This document shows, one piece after another, positions 25,742-39,100 of a stretch of 64,000 bases of DNA. A program made the position numbers and the translations under genes. Position 1 is the first letter of the stretch; each line of letters begins with the position of its first letter. Origin of the DNA: Antedon mediterranea (Eukaryota > Echinodermata > Crinoidea > Comatulida > Antedonidae); NCBI RefSeq assembly GCF_964355755.1, contig NC_092675.1:21960912-22024911 (forward strand), in the 5' to 3' direction. Below the pieces are notes generated by a model. That model did not search any database. It saw only the letters and a list, made by a program, of their open reading frames with translations, and had not been told where the DNA came from.

Positions 25742-26748
25742 AGAGATATTTGGAGGGTTGAAATTAAATTTAAAAATGTTGACCCATCACTATACAATAT
25801 TACCATTGAAAATATAAAAATCCCCTCTGTTCAATCAGCAAAATTCTTAGGTGTCCCTCTTGATTCTGGCCTGACGTGGAAAACACACATTAGTGTAACT
25901 GAAAACAAAATTTCCAAAAACCTTGGTATTATTTTTCGTTTGTCTTCATATTTACCCCCTAATATCCTACGTATCCTGTATTGCTCTATGATTCTTCCCT
26001 ATTTGAGTTATTGTAATATTGTTTGGTGCAACACATACCCCACAAACCTTAATAAATTGCATACCCTCCAAAAGAAGGCTATCAGAATTATATCTGACGC
26101 GCCTCCGCTTTCCCATTCCTCTCATTTATTTTCAAATCTTAATCTCATCAAACTTAATGATATCAATTTAATTCAACAAACCATTTTTGTCTACTCTGCC
26201 TTAAACAACATCCTTCCTTACCATCTTTGTTGTCTTTTTACTTCCAATTCCTTCTTTCATTCCCATCACACACGTACTAAAAATAAATTATCTATACCTT
26301 CCCATAGAAAAAATTCTTTCCAACATAACATTCGCTACTCTGGACCCACCCTATGGAACAACCTACCACCCTCCATTTTAAAATCTGCTTCCCCTAAGAT
26401 ACTTATCTCAAAATTAAAAAAATACACCTTTTCTACTTTTCTACCGATTAATAAACATTTAAAAATGTTTATTAATCGGTCATGTCTCGATCTGCAGTAC
26501 CAACAGATTCATTTTTTGTCTGTTATTCATATTTTAGATTATGAAATTTATTATTATTTTCTTCAATGTATTTCTTCTCTTTTTTATTTGTGTCAAGGCT
26601 CGCCCAACACAAGATGTTTATCAACATCTTCCAGGGCTTTTGCCTTCCTTTTCTGAAACATATTTTTATAATTCTGTACAATCCTGTTTCTTGTTTTCCT
26701 ATGTATTCAGATTTTGTAAATAAATGTCTATTGAATTGAATTGAATGT
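25742..26748 (+). pseudogene. 5'-truncated CR1/L2-like non-LTR retrotransposon with 3' ATTGA repeats
   Basis: One frame is open from 25742 to 26656. It encodes KFLGVPLDSGLTWKTHI, ILYCSMILPYLSYCNIVW, LQKKAIRIIS, HLFSNLNLIKLNDINLIQQ, HHTRTKN and SGPTLWNNLP, which are the C-terminal RT-domain motifs of CR1/L2/Rex-type LINEs. The catalytic YxDD region is upstream of the truncation. The 3' end has AATAAA and then ATTGAATTGAATTGAATG, typical of 3' microsatellite termini of these families. The intact frame suggests a recent insertion. A perfect 18-bp inverted repeat sits at the RT C-terminus (26443-26480). Confidence 0.8.
26443..26480. repeat. Perfect 18-bp inverted repeat with 2-nt loop
   Basis: ACCGATTAATAAACATTT (26443-26460) is followed by AA and its exact reverse complement (26463-26480). 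It lies at the end of the RT-like frame, where it could form a stem-loop in the element's RNA. Confidence 0.9.
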
Positions 26749-26971
26749 CAGGCCTAGGCAAGTGGATGGCATTCATTTTTCCATTAAATAGACACCATAA
26801 CACCCCGAATGTTCCTCATTTTTTAGTACTCTTGGGTACGGTGGCTTCTTTTCAACGGATAAGCTTCTTTTCCACATGGGGTTCTTTTCAAGATTACTTT
26901 TGTAAACTAAAGGAGGGGAGTTTCTAGATTCCCGCCCGGAAAATTCTTTACATGATTTGAATTTCTAATAA

Positions 26972-27325
26972 AGATTAAAGATATATTGTCCCCTGAAAAA
27001 ATGTTTTTTTTTAATCTTTTTGTTGAATATGTTATTTTAATGTCACATAATAGTTATTCACTTTCACAAAAAATTGGGTCTGATAAAAAATTATTTACTT
27101 GAAAAAACTGTAATTTAAAGCAAAAAAATTGTCAAATTGTCTGGAAGCCAATGAGGTTTTGGGTAATTTAACTGTTTATTTTGTCTTTTTATAGGTTAAA
27201 TAATTTTTTCCCCGTTCTTTTTTCTTATGGAAGTGAACAACTTCAATAAAACTGCATATTGGCCTATTCAAAGTCCGATTTTAAGAATCTTTATTTTTCA
27301 TGATTTTGGGAGACAATACATCTTT
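26972..27325. mobile_element. MITE-like element with AAAGATGTATTGTC-type inverted ends
   Basis: The left end AAAGATATATTGTCCCC matches the reverse complement of the right end GGGAGACAATACATCTTT. The element is about 350 bp and AT-rich with no ORF. A partial copy is at 22340-22640. Confidence 0.7.
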
Positions 27326-28299
27326 AACAAATCAAAATTTAACTTTTAAATTCAATTTTGTGGCGTAGGACTAACAATACCATCTTTCCCATTACACCTG
27401 CACAAACACATTTGCATAACAACGCAGGGCTTACCAAACTGTTTAAAATAGCTACAAGGTCCCCAGAAATGACACCTATAGTATTTTAAAACATGATATA
27501 TAAGAGTCTTCACTACCCCACCATGATTGGGGCTGAGCAAAGACAATTTTGAAAAAAATATTTATTGAAATATGGAATTAAATATTAAGTCTACAGTTAA
27601 GCTCACCATGGTTGGGGCAGAGCTAAGAATGAAAGCTTAGTCCCCGGAAATTATGAAACGGAATATAAAAGTCTTCAGGACCAGCCATACAATGGTGATT
27701 GTTTCCGAAGTGTGAGACATGCAATGCACGCGGCCGTGATTATCATATCACCTTTGATAAATTATAATGTTAAATTTGAACTATCCAGATGCGAATTTTA
27801 GGTTGGGTTTAAAAAAAACTCGACTTCATAATTATGCTTAAAATCCGGCTTCAAATTCGAAGATCTGCTTAAAACATATTTATATATTTATTCTACCATA
27901 AACTTGTCTTCACAACATATTAGTAGGCCTACAATACAATATCTTGCATGAAACGGATATTTAAAAGTACACTATAATGTGTAACGGTAGAATTACAATT
28001 CTAATGTAAAAGATTAATAAAAATTGAACAGTGTTGTGTGTTGATCGCGAATGACTAACAATACCGTCTTTCCCACAGCACATGTGCACACTCATTTGCA
28101 TAACAAACGCACGGCATACCAAACTACGATGAGATAAAATTAATTCTCTTCTAAACACGTAACGAAGAGAATTAATTCCTTTTTTTTACATTAAAATAAA
28201 TTGAGGCGCTAAACATAAAATTTAAACCACCAAAGCAGTTTGCGAGAGCCAAAAAAAAGATGGTAAATGTGCTCTCCCTGCCTCAGCACTAAGGCCTTT

Positions 28300-28720
28300 T
28301 GGGGTCGTTTCCACCACATCACCAGATGCATTGATGTTGTCGCCTCATGATGTGTGGTGGATTTTGGAAAAGGGGACGTATTATCTGTGAACCCCAAACA
28401 CAGTGGCTCGCATAGCCTTAACTCTATTCCACCGACCATCGTGGGAATCGAACCCATGACATACGTGTTGTGAACACGACGCTCAGACGACTGAGCTAAT
28501 AATATTATAATACAACTGATCATTTTGGTTTTAGCAAGGTTAATAGGATATTTATGACGTAATGATCAATTACGTAATACACGTATAAATAGACTATTAT
28601 CAGCTTTTCAGTCATGTACTTGGTGGAATAACGGGTAATGCTCAGTTTTGAGTGCTATCGGTTGGGGTTCGAATCTCGACGGATATTTTTTTTTTTCTTT
28701 AATACGGTTTTTTTTTTAAA
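28300..28720. mobile_element. Composite tRNA-like repeat (copy 2)
   Basis: It repeats the copy-1 order: CCCCAAACACAGTGG, CCGACCATCGTGGGAATCGA, a minus-strand B box (28443-28455), CATTTTGGTTTTAGCAAGG, ACACGTATAAATAGAC, and a + strand tRNA-like segment with TGCTCAGTTTTGAGTG and GGGGTTCGAATCTC (28635-28680). The two tRNA-like parts face opposite ways. Confidence 0.6.
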
Positions 28721-28791
28721 TAGAGATATGTGACACTGTATTGTCGAACATGTATGGTACCTACCATACCGGTAGGTATTCAAATATGCTT

Positions 28792-29036
28792 AATACGAAA
28801 AGATATTAAAATTCAGTAACTTATTTCTATTTTATATCACTGTGCTACACTGGCTCCAAGTTGGGTCCACTTGAGCACAGTGTATTAACATACGAAGAAA
28901 AGATATTAAAATTCCGTGAATTATTTCTATTTTACACCACTGTGCTCGCCTGGTGCCAAATTGGGTACACTTGAGTACATTGTACATTAAAATACGAAAA
29001 GATATTACAATTCAGTGACTTATTTCTAATATATGG
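28792..29036 (-). repeat. Inverted array of the 95-bp repeat, about 2.5 copies
   Basis: CGAAAAGATATTAAAATTC, TTATTTCTATTTTA and GGGTCCACTTGAGCACAGTG are the reverse complement of the unit arrayed at 24592-24869. Confidence 0.85.
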
Positions 29037-29285
29037 CTCTATACCTCTATTTTACAACAAGGGCCCCCAAACCCTTTAAAAAAACGACTGTACTTAAAAG
29101 ACTAGCAAACAACCTATGAACTTTGTTTGATGATCGAACTCTCCTTCCTTTTTTTAGCCGTATTTTAATCGAGTCACTGGTGGGAAATTACAGTGGATTT
29201 TTAAAGAATGGTAGTCATTTATCACGAACGTATTTTCTGATATATATCTAATGTATATCATTACAATATTTCTGGAACTGCTTAG

Positions 29286-29291
29286 GTAAGT
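29286..29291 (+). other. DNAJC14: Candidate donor of DNAJC14 5' UTR exon
   Basis: CTTAG|GTAAGT at 29281-29291 is a near-consensus donor. It lies just downstream of the repeat block and 0.7 kb before the acceptor at 29980. A GC-richer patch follows at 29340-29520. A first non-coding exon ending at 29285 is inference. Confidence 0.35.
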
Positions 29292-30108
29292 ATTGGTAGT
29301 ACTGCTGGCTAATTATTATAGGTAATATTGTATTTTGTTCGGAGGCCTAGCTAGGGCGGCTAGCCTAGAGGGCTCTGTCTGGTCTGGGTCTGGTCAATTA
29401 AATAGGGAAGTCGTCCTCCTCGGCTCCCGCGCGCGTGCCCATCGTTGCCCGTCTTAACTACTAGCTAGCTGTAAATGTAGTGATACTAGGCCTAGGCCTA
29501 CACCCTATGTAAACCTGACTTAGGGATTAAGCTATCATCCATTATTATAATGGTGTGTTGGTTCTGAACACAACTTGAACAGATGAAACAGATCACAGTG
29601 ACAGTAGTCAGTTGATGTTTTTTTTTAAATTTTTCTCTTTTATTTAGAAAATTATCATTTGAAATAATATAATATGGCCATTTTTTCCAGAAAAAAGAAA
29701 AATATTGAAATTAGCTCCTCATATTTTCAGTGTGAATATATTGAAAATAGGAGTTTGGATTGTTACATTAAATCGGGTTGAAATTTAAATACTGTACTAT
29801 TTTAAAGTGTTTTTTATATTCTTTTCCTGATAAAGGAAAGGAGGAAATGCACCGTAGCACTACTACCCTGCTGGATCCAGCTGCCCTTAATCAATATTTA
29901 AAAAAAACAGCCTTAAAATCTTCAAGGTGACTAATGATTTGTGAAAGTGCATAAATAATCAATTTTTATTTGTTTTTCAGAATATGTTATGATGTAATCA
30001 ATTTACCAATGGTTGAGAAAAGACCTACTAATAGCTATATAGTGCTATAATGCCCAACTGCTCATAAAATAGACTTATCAATAGTCTAACATTTCATTCT
30101 GCTATAAG

Positions 30109-33100
30109 ATGGAGCAAGAATTTGATCATACATCAGATTGTGATTCCATCAATGATCATGTATGGAACAATCCAATTGGTCAATATTCAAATCTTGGACG
30201 ACACAAACCGAAATCGAATACTACTTATAAACCCAGAACGATTTACTCGGATACAAATTTCAATCCATCCAATGTTAGTAACGATGCTTTTGAGGCAGGT
30301 GATGATTTTTGTGACAATTTGAGTTCAGTCGGTTTTTTATCTAATTTTTCCAGTAATGATTGTGCTAATAACAATCCTTTAGAATCTACTTCTAATACAG
30401 ATATTCACCATAATTGGAAAAGGACTAAGAAAATGCCTGCTAGTTCTGCAGAAACAACGGCAAACAAAAACAAATTTTTTGATCCAAAGCGAATATTTGC
30501 CGAGGTAAAGAAAGCCATACAATCCGATGTAATGAACAGCGAGAAATCTTCATCTTATACTGAATCCAAAGATGAGGAACTAGATCTAAGAAAACTGCAT
30601 TTTGATCAGGAAATAGCAAGAAAATTAGGAGTAATATCACCTGATGAAGAATGGCCAATCAGAACTGAGAGTCCACTAAACATAGGCAAACATCGTCAAC
30701 AACAAACCAGTATAAATAGATCTGAGAATGTTGGCCCACATGCATCACCTGATCAGTGCAGTTCAATCAATCAGAATTCACTAAACCCAGGAAAACAAGA
30801 CAAAAGTAATTCTGTGAAGACACATAGAGTAAATACATCACCTGATCAAGGCTGTATAATCACAAGTAACAATTCAGCAAGTCTAGGAAAACGAGAAAAT
30901 CGAAACAGTTCTGAAAAAAATGTTACACCACATAGACTAAGTTCATCACTAGATCAAGGCTGTCCAAGCATAAGTAAGACTTCAACAAACCTAGGAGAAC
31001 GAGAAAACCAGAACAGTTTGGAAAAAAATGTCTCACCACATAGAGTAAGTTCATCATCAGATCAAGGCAGTCCAAGCATAAGTAACAATTCAAGTCTAGG
31101 AAAACGAGGGAATAGTTCTGACAGAAATGTCTCACCACATAGACTAAGTGCATCACCTGATCAAAGCCATCCAATCGCAAGTAAGAATTCATCAAGCCTA
31201 GGAGAACGAGAACATAGAAATAGTTCTGAAAGGAATGTCTCACCACATAGACTAACTTCATCATTGGATCAAAGCTGTCCAAGCATAAGTAAGAATCCAT
31301 CAAGCCTAGGAAAACGAGAAAGTAGTTTTGAAAGAAATGTCTCACCACATAGACTAAGTTCATCATCGAATCAAGGCTGTCCAATCACAAGTAAGAATCC
31401 ATCAAGCCAAGGAAAACGAGGAACTAGTAATAATGAAAAAACTTTCTCACCACATAGACTACGTTCATCACATGATCAAGGCTGTCCAATGACAAGTGAC
31501 AATTCATCAAACCCAGGAAAACCAGAAAGCATTAGAAATAATCCTAAAGAGACTACATCCGAGACTAAACATAGTGGCAGTAGATCTAATGACATTCAGT
31601 TTAACACTAATGCTGCAAGAGATTTCAAACAAAGAAACCATAAACCTGCTGAGAAACAATCATCAGAAGATGCTGCTTCTCGTGCCGCTGGTGAGCCTCG
31701 AGCAGAACCAATCAAGAAGAAACCAGTTCCAAAAGGCGACAATGAAAGGTACTTATCGAAGAAAAGGAGAAAACCAAAATTTGCTAACCAACCTCAAAAC
31801 CAGCAGGACAATGGAAATAGGTCTGCTAGAGCTGATAGAAGTGATAGGCCCAGCAGTAGAAGGAGCCGGGAACGACAGAGTCATATGAATCATGAAAGGA
31901 TGGATGGTAACATGGATGAAGAAGTCAGAGAAGAAGCAGCTGATGGCTCAGGTAGGTTATTGTTTTGTATTTTGTAAACAAGATCCCAATGGCCATATCT
32001 AATTGCGTCTTTTTCGTTATGATAATTAAAGACTTTTTTTAGGGTTGTTTATCATCAAAGATTATTTATATTTTATATCATATTTATATACCACCTAAAT
32101 CTAATAATGTACTAAAAGTTTCCACCAATCAGAAGTCCACCTTTAATCTGTTGTTTTGTTTTAGGTGATGCACTGCAGCAACTATTTTTTGGCATCATCA
32201 GAGCACTGGTGTGGTTCCTTGGTTTCCTATTCTTCTTGTTTCTGGTGTTGTTGTCTTTTGCTTTTAACATGTAAGTATATTAATTATAACCTATACAATA
32301 AATATTGATTATAATAAATATATTATTTTAATATTAAAAAATGTGTAAGTATTCAAATTGCCTAGTTTATTGGTAAAAATCATTTTTATAGACTTTGGAA
32401 TGGATTGGAATAAAAACAAACGTCAAAAAGCCCAAGGTGCCATATGTTTGTGACAGTGTGCGAATGGCATTCACTAGCATGTGATATGCTAACTCATGGG
32501 GCAAGGGGTCAAGACCTTCTCTGTGCCATATTTCAGCATTCTCTCAGTCTCATTGCCTCGTCCTTAGGATATCAGATATAAAGTCATACTGTACTGTACT
32601 TAAATTACACATGAACTTTTAAAAGAGTACAGTAGGGAGATCGTCTGTCATTCATCATAGTAGGCTCTAAAAGTGAGGATGTCATGGATCCATATAGGGC
32701 ATCTATATCTCCTCAATTCATCATTAACAATTACTACTACATTTACGTATTTTACCAATGCTTTTATTTGTTAAAAGTAAAAGCCCTGTCTACCTCAAAG
32801 TTTGTGACAAAAATGTGATGTGCCCATATATGGACATATACATATCTGGGCACATCATACTGTTTTTGTAAAACTAGTTTAATACTGTAGACAGAGCTTA
32901 AGTTTTCATAATGTATGTACTGTATATTCATGTTGTACTATGTAATTTGAAATAGTTGCAGGAGATGGCTTATATACACAATGGTATTCTTGAAAGTGCT
33001 GATGGAGTGGATCAGGAAACGGAGTGGTAACAAATTCAGGGCGTATGATGGAACATTGACTATGGAAGACATCATGACCTTAGGACCATCTGAGAATATA

Positions 33101-36100
33101 TTACTTCCGACAGAAGGTATTAAATAAATCTGATGAATAAAGCTCTGTCTACAATTTAAGGGACAAAAAAATGTGATGTGCCTATATTTGAACATGGTGA
33201 TGTCATATCACTACAATATTTGGACACATCACACTTTCTTTCTCCTGTAGACAGAGCTTTATTTTAGATGATTCTTACTTCCAATAATGTATTCAATATG
33301 TTCAGCATAAACGCTTTTAATCATTGTCATTATCAAGTAATTTAATATACATTTAATATCTACAACAGTATATGTAAAAGTTCAAAGTACAGTAATGCTT
33401 TGTCATTGATCTTGTCAATGTATAGTGACTTATAATTATTTCTTGTTAAATAAATTGAAGACAATTTTTTATTTGCGCTGGAGGGGAAAATACAATTGAT
33501 ACCAAAACAGATTGTAAAACTGTTTTTAGGATACAATCACAGATAGGTCTATTCTAACAATAGAACAAAAGCAGAGAATAAACCCTAATGTTCACTGGTG
33601 AATTCATTGAGTTTATTTTATAAAGGAAAATAAGTACATGATACTATATTATAAAAACACCTTGGAAACACCACTGTAATTGCACTGGTGTTAACTCTGT
33701 ATTTAGGTCTGTTTCATTAACCGATGGTTGCTACTGTAGTTCAAATTTGATAAAACTTTCGTAATGTTGTGTTTTTGTAACTTTTTATTTGAAATAATTA
33801 TTGTTTTGTGAAGTGTATGAAAATGACTTAACCTTTGTTTTGTGAACGCTTTTTCGGTGATAGAGAGCACACTATTATTTTGGCCCATATTGAAGATATA
33901 AATGTAACATAATATTTTAAATATAAGTTTTACCAAGTATAATGTTATGAAATCCGGTCTAAATCTCGGTCTACACTATCAAACTTAATGCGACAAAAAA
34001 ATATGATGTGCCTTTGATGATGTTGTATCACCTTATTTGGGCATATTTCTACCATATTTGGGCACATTACACTTTTTTGTAAAACAGACAGCTTAACATG
34101 ACATAAAAAGACAAGTATTCTTTTGGTTTTTTTTTAAGGTGACAAGGCAGTGGAAAGGTTGCTGAAATGCGATAAAGATGATCCCTACGAAGTACTAGGC
34201 GTATCAGCTCGTTCACCAGATGATGATGTCAAAAAATACTATCGTAAACAATGTATTCTGGTGCATCCTGATAAGGTAATTGTCATGATTTGGAAATAAA
34301 ACCCCTTTCATCTCCAGACGTTCCATCCTCTGTTCCGAGAGCCTCCCAAATTTTTATCTAGTCTCCAGATTATTTACAAAATCTTCCGAAATTTTGGTTT
34401 AATTTTTCAAACCCATGTTTATGTGACAAAAACATGTAATGTGCCCATATATTTATTTTATTTATTCTTTCTTTAAACTGAAATACACTTTCAATACAAA
34501 TGTACTGATTTCCAAAGTGGTTCAGTAAACATATTTACAACAAAAATAAAATATAAAAGAAAAACAAAAAGAAAGAAAACAGATATAAAACTATTTAAAA
34601 TTGTGAAGGTAAAAAGGTTAATACATATATGTTTTCTATAGTGAAGATTTAAAAGTTATATGGACATGATGTCTACCATATTTGGACATATCACTATCAT
34701 ATTTGAACACATCACACTTTTTTTGTCTAAAACTAGTTTAACAGTGTAGACAGAGCTTTATGCTAGAACATTTTTTCACTGTTATTTCTATTTTATAGAA
34801 TACAATGGAAGGAGCTGAGGAGGCATTCAAGATATTGCATCGTGCATTTGAAGTAATTGGTGATCCAGTATGTCAGTTTTATATATTTACTATTAAATAA
34901 TATTGTTTTTTATTGTAATTTCTATATACTATTATACTGTATTCAGCAAGCATACTAAAATACAATACCCGAAAGTGAGAATTTCTAAAATACTGTCATT
35001 GTATGCTGTTTATACTCGTATACTGTATTCGTTACTATACAATATAATATCAGAGAGACGTATAGATTGAAACAAAATGCCATGATAGAGATATAAAATA
35101 GACCTGGAAATATAGAAATAGGGCTATAGGGTATTATTTTCAATGAATATAGTTAATAAATATTACTAATAGTTGTTGTATTTACGGATTTATACTCGTG
35201 AGAATTGGGATTAGTAGGTTAAACACATGAACAGTTTTGCACGAAGATTTAACTATACCTATACTGTATTAAGAGTTTGGAAGTCAATTTGTTATGCCTC
35301 TAAGTCTCTTCCATGAACTCTGCAGCAGTCTCATCATGGAAAAGGGCCTGTCTTGTAGAAAACTGTCCCCATCTTCCTTAACTGTACCCTGCAGGAACTC
35401 ATGCTACTGACTTTTTTCCTCTAGGCTAAACGAGCTGGGTTTCATGAAGCAATAATAGAACACGCTCAGAAAGAAATGTTCCAAGTAAGAATTGTTTGTT
35501 TTCTAATCTTCATTTCTATATATTTTGTTTTTTCTAATTGAAGTACTTAAGTACTGTAAATGCTTTTTTTACTTGCATTTAAAATATTTCTGTGTTCCAA
35601 ACATGAGGAAACTTTCCCTCTTACCAAATTTCCAACTTTTGAACCAGGTTTTGCCTGACCTTGATAGTGACAGCCTTAATGACTTTACTCAGCATGTGAC
35701 CCCATTAAATGCTAAATGGATTAAAGCATGTAAGCTATCTAGGTATTTCCTGTGAACTTTTTTACTGAACATTAAAAAAAAGGCAGCAACCAAAACACAG
35801 CCCACGAATTTCACGTCGGCAATCGGCAATTGCCGACCTTATTGCCGACCTTAAATTGTCAGAGGACGGCAAGAGATTGCCGACCTAGAAACTAGGCTAG
35901 ATCCCTCCTTTCAAGCCTCCTAGCAACAACATGGTACTTTAAGGGATCGTATCATTGAAATTTTAACAGGCATATTCACCACCATGTTGTGTTTAGTTAA
36001 CAAACCATGGAATTAAGATGATCCCTGAATTCACTCAACCATTACATCATTTTGTGTGTGAGCTGGCATGCTTTCCTATCAAAACCAAGCTGGCTGGGCA

Positions 36101-39100
36101 CAGCGCGCTGCGCGACAGACCTGTGTAGGGGAATACCCTGTTATGCCAAGCAAGCAACTATGCTCTGTGTACGGCTAGCTCCAGAACCATGATGTTCAGC
36201 AATTATCAAATAGAATTTATCTTGTAAATTTTAGTGTTAGGTTTTTATATTTTAGTTAATTTTCTTTTTGCATAACATATAGCTAGGGAGGCTAGGTTAG
36301 CAAGAGGTTAGGCCTTGGTGAATTTTCTATTTTTTGAACTGCCGAGACTGCCGACCTTGGCGAATTTAAGGTCGGCAATTTTTTGCCGACCTTCTTTTTT
36401 CTGAATTTCGTGGGCTGAAAACACTAAACAAAATAGAACTGAAACGAATATAAAGTAACAAAATCCAAATATTTATTCATTTATATAACAACATATTTAT
36501 AATATATATATATAGGACGAAACGACTTCTCACGATCGGTATAGGCTTGGCCGGCCTTATTGCTAGGCTAAGGTCGATTGTAATTAAGTACTCAATCCAT
36601 CATATCGTAGCCTACGAAAATCTAACGAAGATACATGGCAGTCCATACGTGGAACTCCTAGGCTAAATATCGGATTAACTGTAACAAAATGTGTTAAATA
36701 AGGTTTTATTTACATACTCGAGCGAGTGACTTCCATGACATAATACCACTACTAGGCCTAGGCCCGGCCTAAAATATTCATTTTTTTTATATGAATGCTT
36801 CGCCTCATCTTGGCTTTCTTCGGCATTATTTTCAAAATACTGTACACATGTTTGATGGAAAGCCCACATCACACGTGTTTTGTCGCGACAATTGTTTTGT
36901 TTTTGTTTTTTGTACCTACGCTACAATAAAGTAGTAATGTATATACTGTAAACAAAATTAATTGTTCGATTTTATATTTTAATACATCTTAAATAAAGGC
37001 AAAGGTATTAAAAACTACATACAGTATTGTTTTTAAAGACATTTTATTATTAATATTAATACATGATAATTCAAAAACAAATCACTGTACCACGCTTGTA
37101 AAATATTCATACGCCAAGACCTCGTGTGTCGTCTCTCTGGCCGGCTCGATTCTCTCCACAGCCTGGAAATCGTGATTTTTCAACGAATTCTAACTTCGCG
37201 TAGAATTAATCAATTTTTACGATTTGAAATTGCTGATATATCACTTTTTCTTTTTATTCATGGTTAAACAAATGATATTACTATTATTTTATAGAAAAAC
37301 ACATTTTCAAACATTCAGTCACTTCATTTGACCATGAGAGAGTAATTTGATCGGACACATTTTCCCAGTGATTTATTGACACTTCGTAAGGTCGCGCGGC
37401 CTAGTCTTTTGATGTGTAATGCGATTAGATCGATTAGACTCAGGCAAAACCTGGTTTCAGTACCCGTCTAAAGCATCATTTGACGGGTAGAGTGGTAAGA
37501 GGGAAAGTTTCGGCATGAGAAATGCATCTATAATTATCAACTTAGTATATTGAGTACAATATAGCGAGAATATTGTAGTAGGTGATGGAAAGTCTGGTAG
37601 AGATTACACAGAAATGTGTGGAGAAGTTAATATCAATCAATTCTAATGCTTTGTTCAACAGCATCTATGTATAGATTGTATTCATTGATCTCTTCTCTAT
37701 GGTACATTATGGTATCATGTTTTATCAATAAATCACTATATATTTTTTACTATGGTTGTTTTATCATTCAACAGAAAGAATTTACAGAGCAGTTCAGGAA
37801 GATTAGAAAAGTACTTGAGGTAATATTAACATAATGTGACGTCATCAAAGAGACAGGATAGAATTTTGATGAAATTTATGATAATAGTTTTAGTGGTGAT
37901 GATATTGCTCAAGATTAATTTGGTGATATGATATTGTGTACTGTTGTTGGTAGTATGGATAATGATTCTCCCTATGCTCATGGTAGATTATGGTTTTAGG
38001 GGTGATGATTATGGTGGTGGTGGTGGTGGTGGTGGTGATGATGATGGTGGTGGTGGCGGTAGTAGTATTGGTGATATAACTGTGAAGATGGTGGTCATGA
38101 TTTTGGTTATAATAGTGGCGGTCGTGGTGATAGTTGTGGTGATGATGATATTAGTATTAGTATAACATATAATTCTGACATTAAATGAATGGCACTAATA
38201 TATCGTATAGTGGTTGGATGCCCTTTATTTGATCTCTGTTCTCTAATTTAACTAAAGTAGTACATGTGCTCCACGTTGTCTCTCCATTTCTCTTATATTT
38301 TGTTTACCTCTCTATATGACCTTATGGTCTATACCATTATATATATCACATATAATGATGATATTGATAGTGGTGATTTGATGATGGTGGTAATTACAAT
38401 GATTGTGGCAGTGGGTATGATTATGGTACAAATTGTACAAGAGTTGAAAATAATAACATGATTGTGGAGACAATAAATACAAAAAGTTTAAAAACAAATA
38501 GTAATTTTCTGTGTTTTTTGTTCTTTTAGGAAAGAGAAAATATGATAAACTGTGTAGTATGTGGAGGGACACATAAAAGATATGTGACTGATAGACCAGT
38601 GTATGCTGCAAGATATTGTGCTAGGCATGATGCAAGGCATGCTGCAACAGAAGTAAGTGTGCATTGATTTTGTTGTTGTCTCTTTTGTATTGTATTCAAA
38701 TTCAAAATAATCATCCATTCAATATCAGCATACTGTAGATGATTAAGCACCATAATTAAAATAAGCAACACAGAGGGCATAAATGTATTTTCAATATTTT
38801 CGTGCATACATGCAAGCCAACAAGATAATATATGTATTCTATGATGCCTTAGGCTCACATCTTGGCACATCAAGCAAAGAAAGTTTGGACCCCAAACTGT
38901 GAATCTAGGAATCTCAAAACTATGCACCTTCTACCACCACAAACTTTGAACTTCAACCTTGCACTCTAATTTTGCAACTTGCTTATAATATTTTATATGT
39001 GTAGTTTATCATAGCTATGCTGAAATTATAATGTTTCTTAATTGAATATCAATAGTTAAAGGTTTCCAGAACATAATTGATAAATTATTATTAATTTGAG

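Larger units (their letters stand above)
34139..35484 (+). other. DNAJC14: DNAJC14 J-domain exons
   Basis: Exons 34139-34275, 34799-34867 and 35425-35484 encode DPYEVLGV, KKYYRKQCILVHPDK, AEEAFKILHRAFEVIGD and then AKRAGFHEAI. The HPD tripeptide needed to stimulate Hsp70 ATPase is intact at the end of the first exon, and helices II and III are recognisable. Confidence 0.9.

Noticed and set aside
30923-31384. 153-residue minus-strand ORF
   Set aside because: It is the antisense shadow of the DNAJC14 coding repeat.
38312-38927. Overlapping minus-strand ORFs
   Set aside because: They are shadows across an intron and the exon at 38530-38652, with no recognisable domain.
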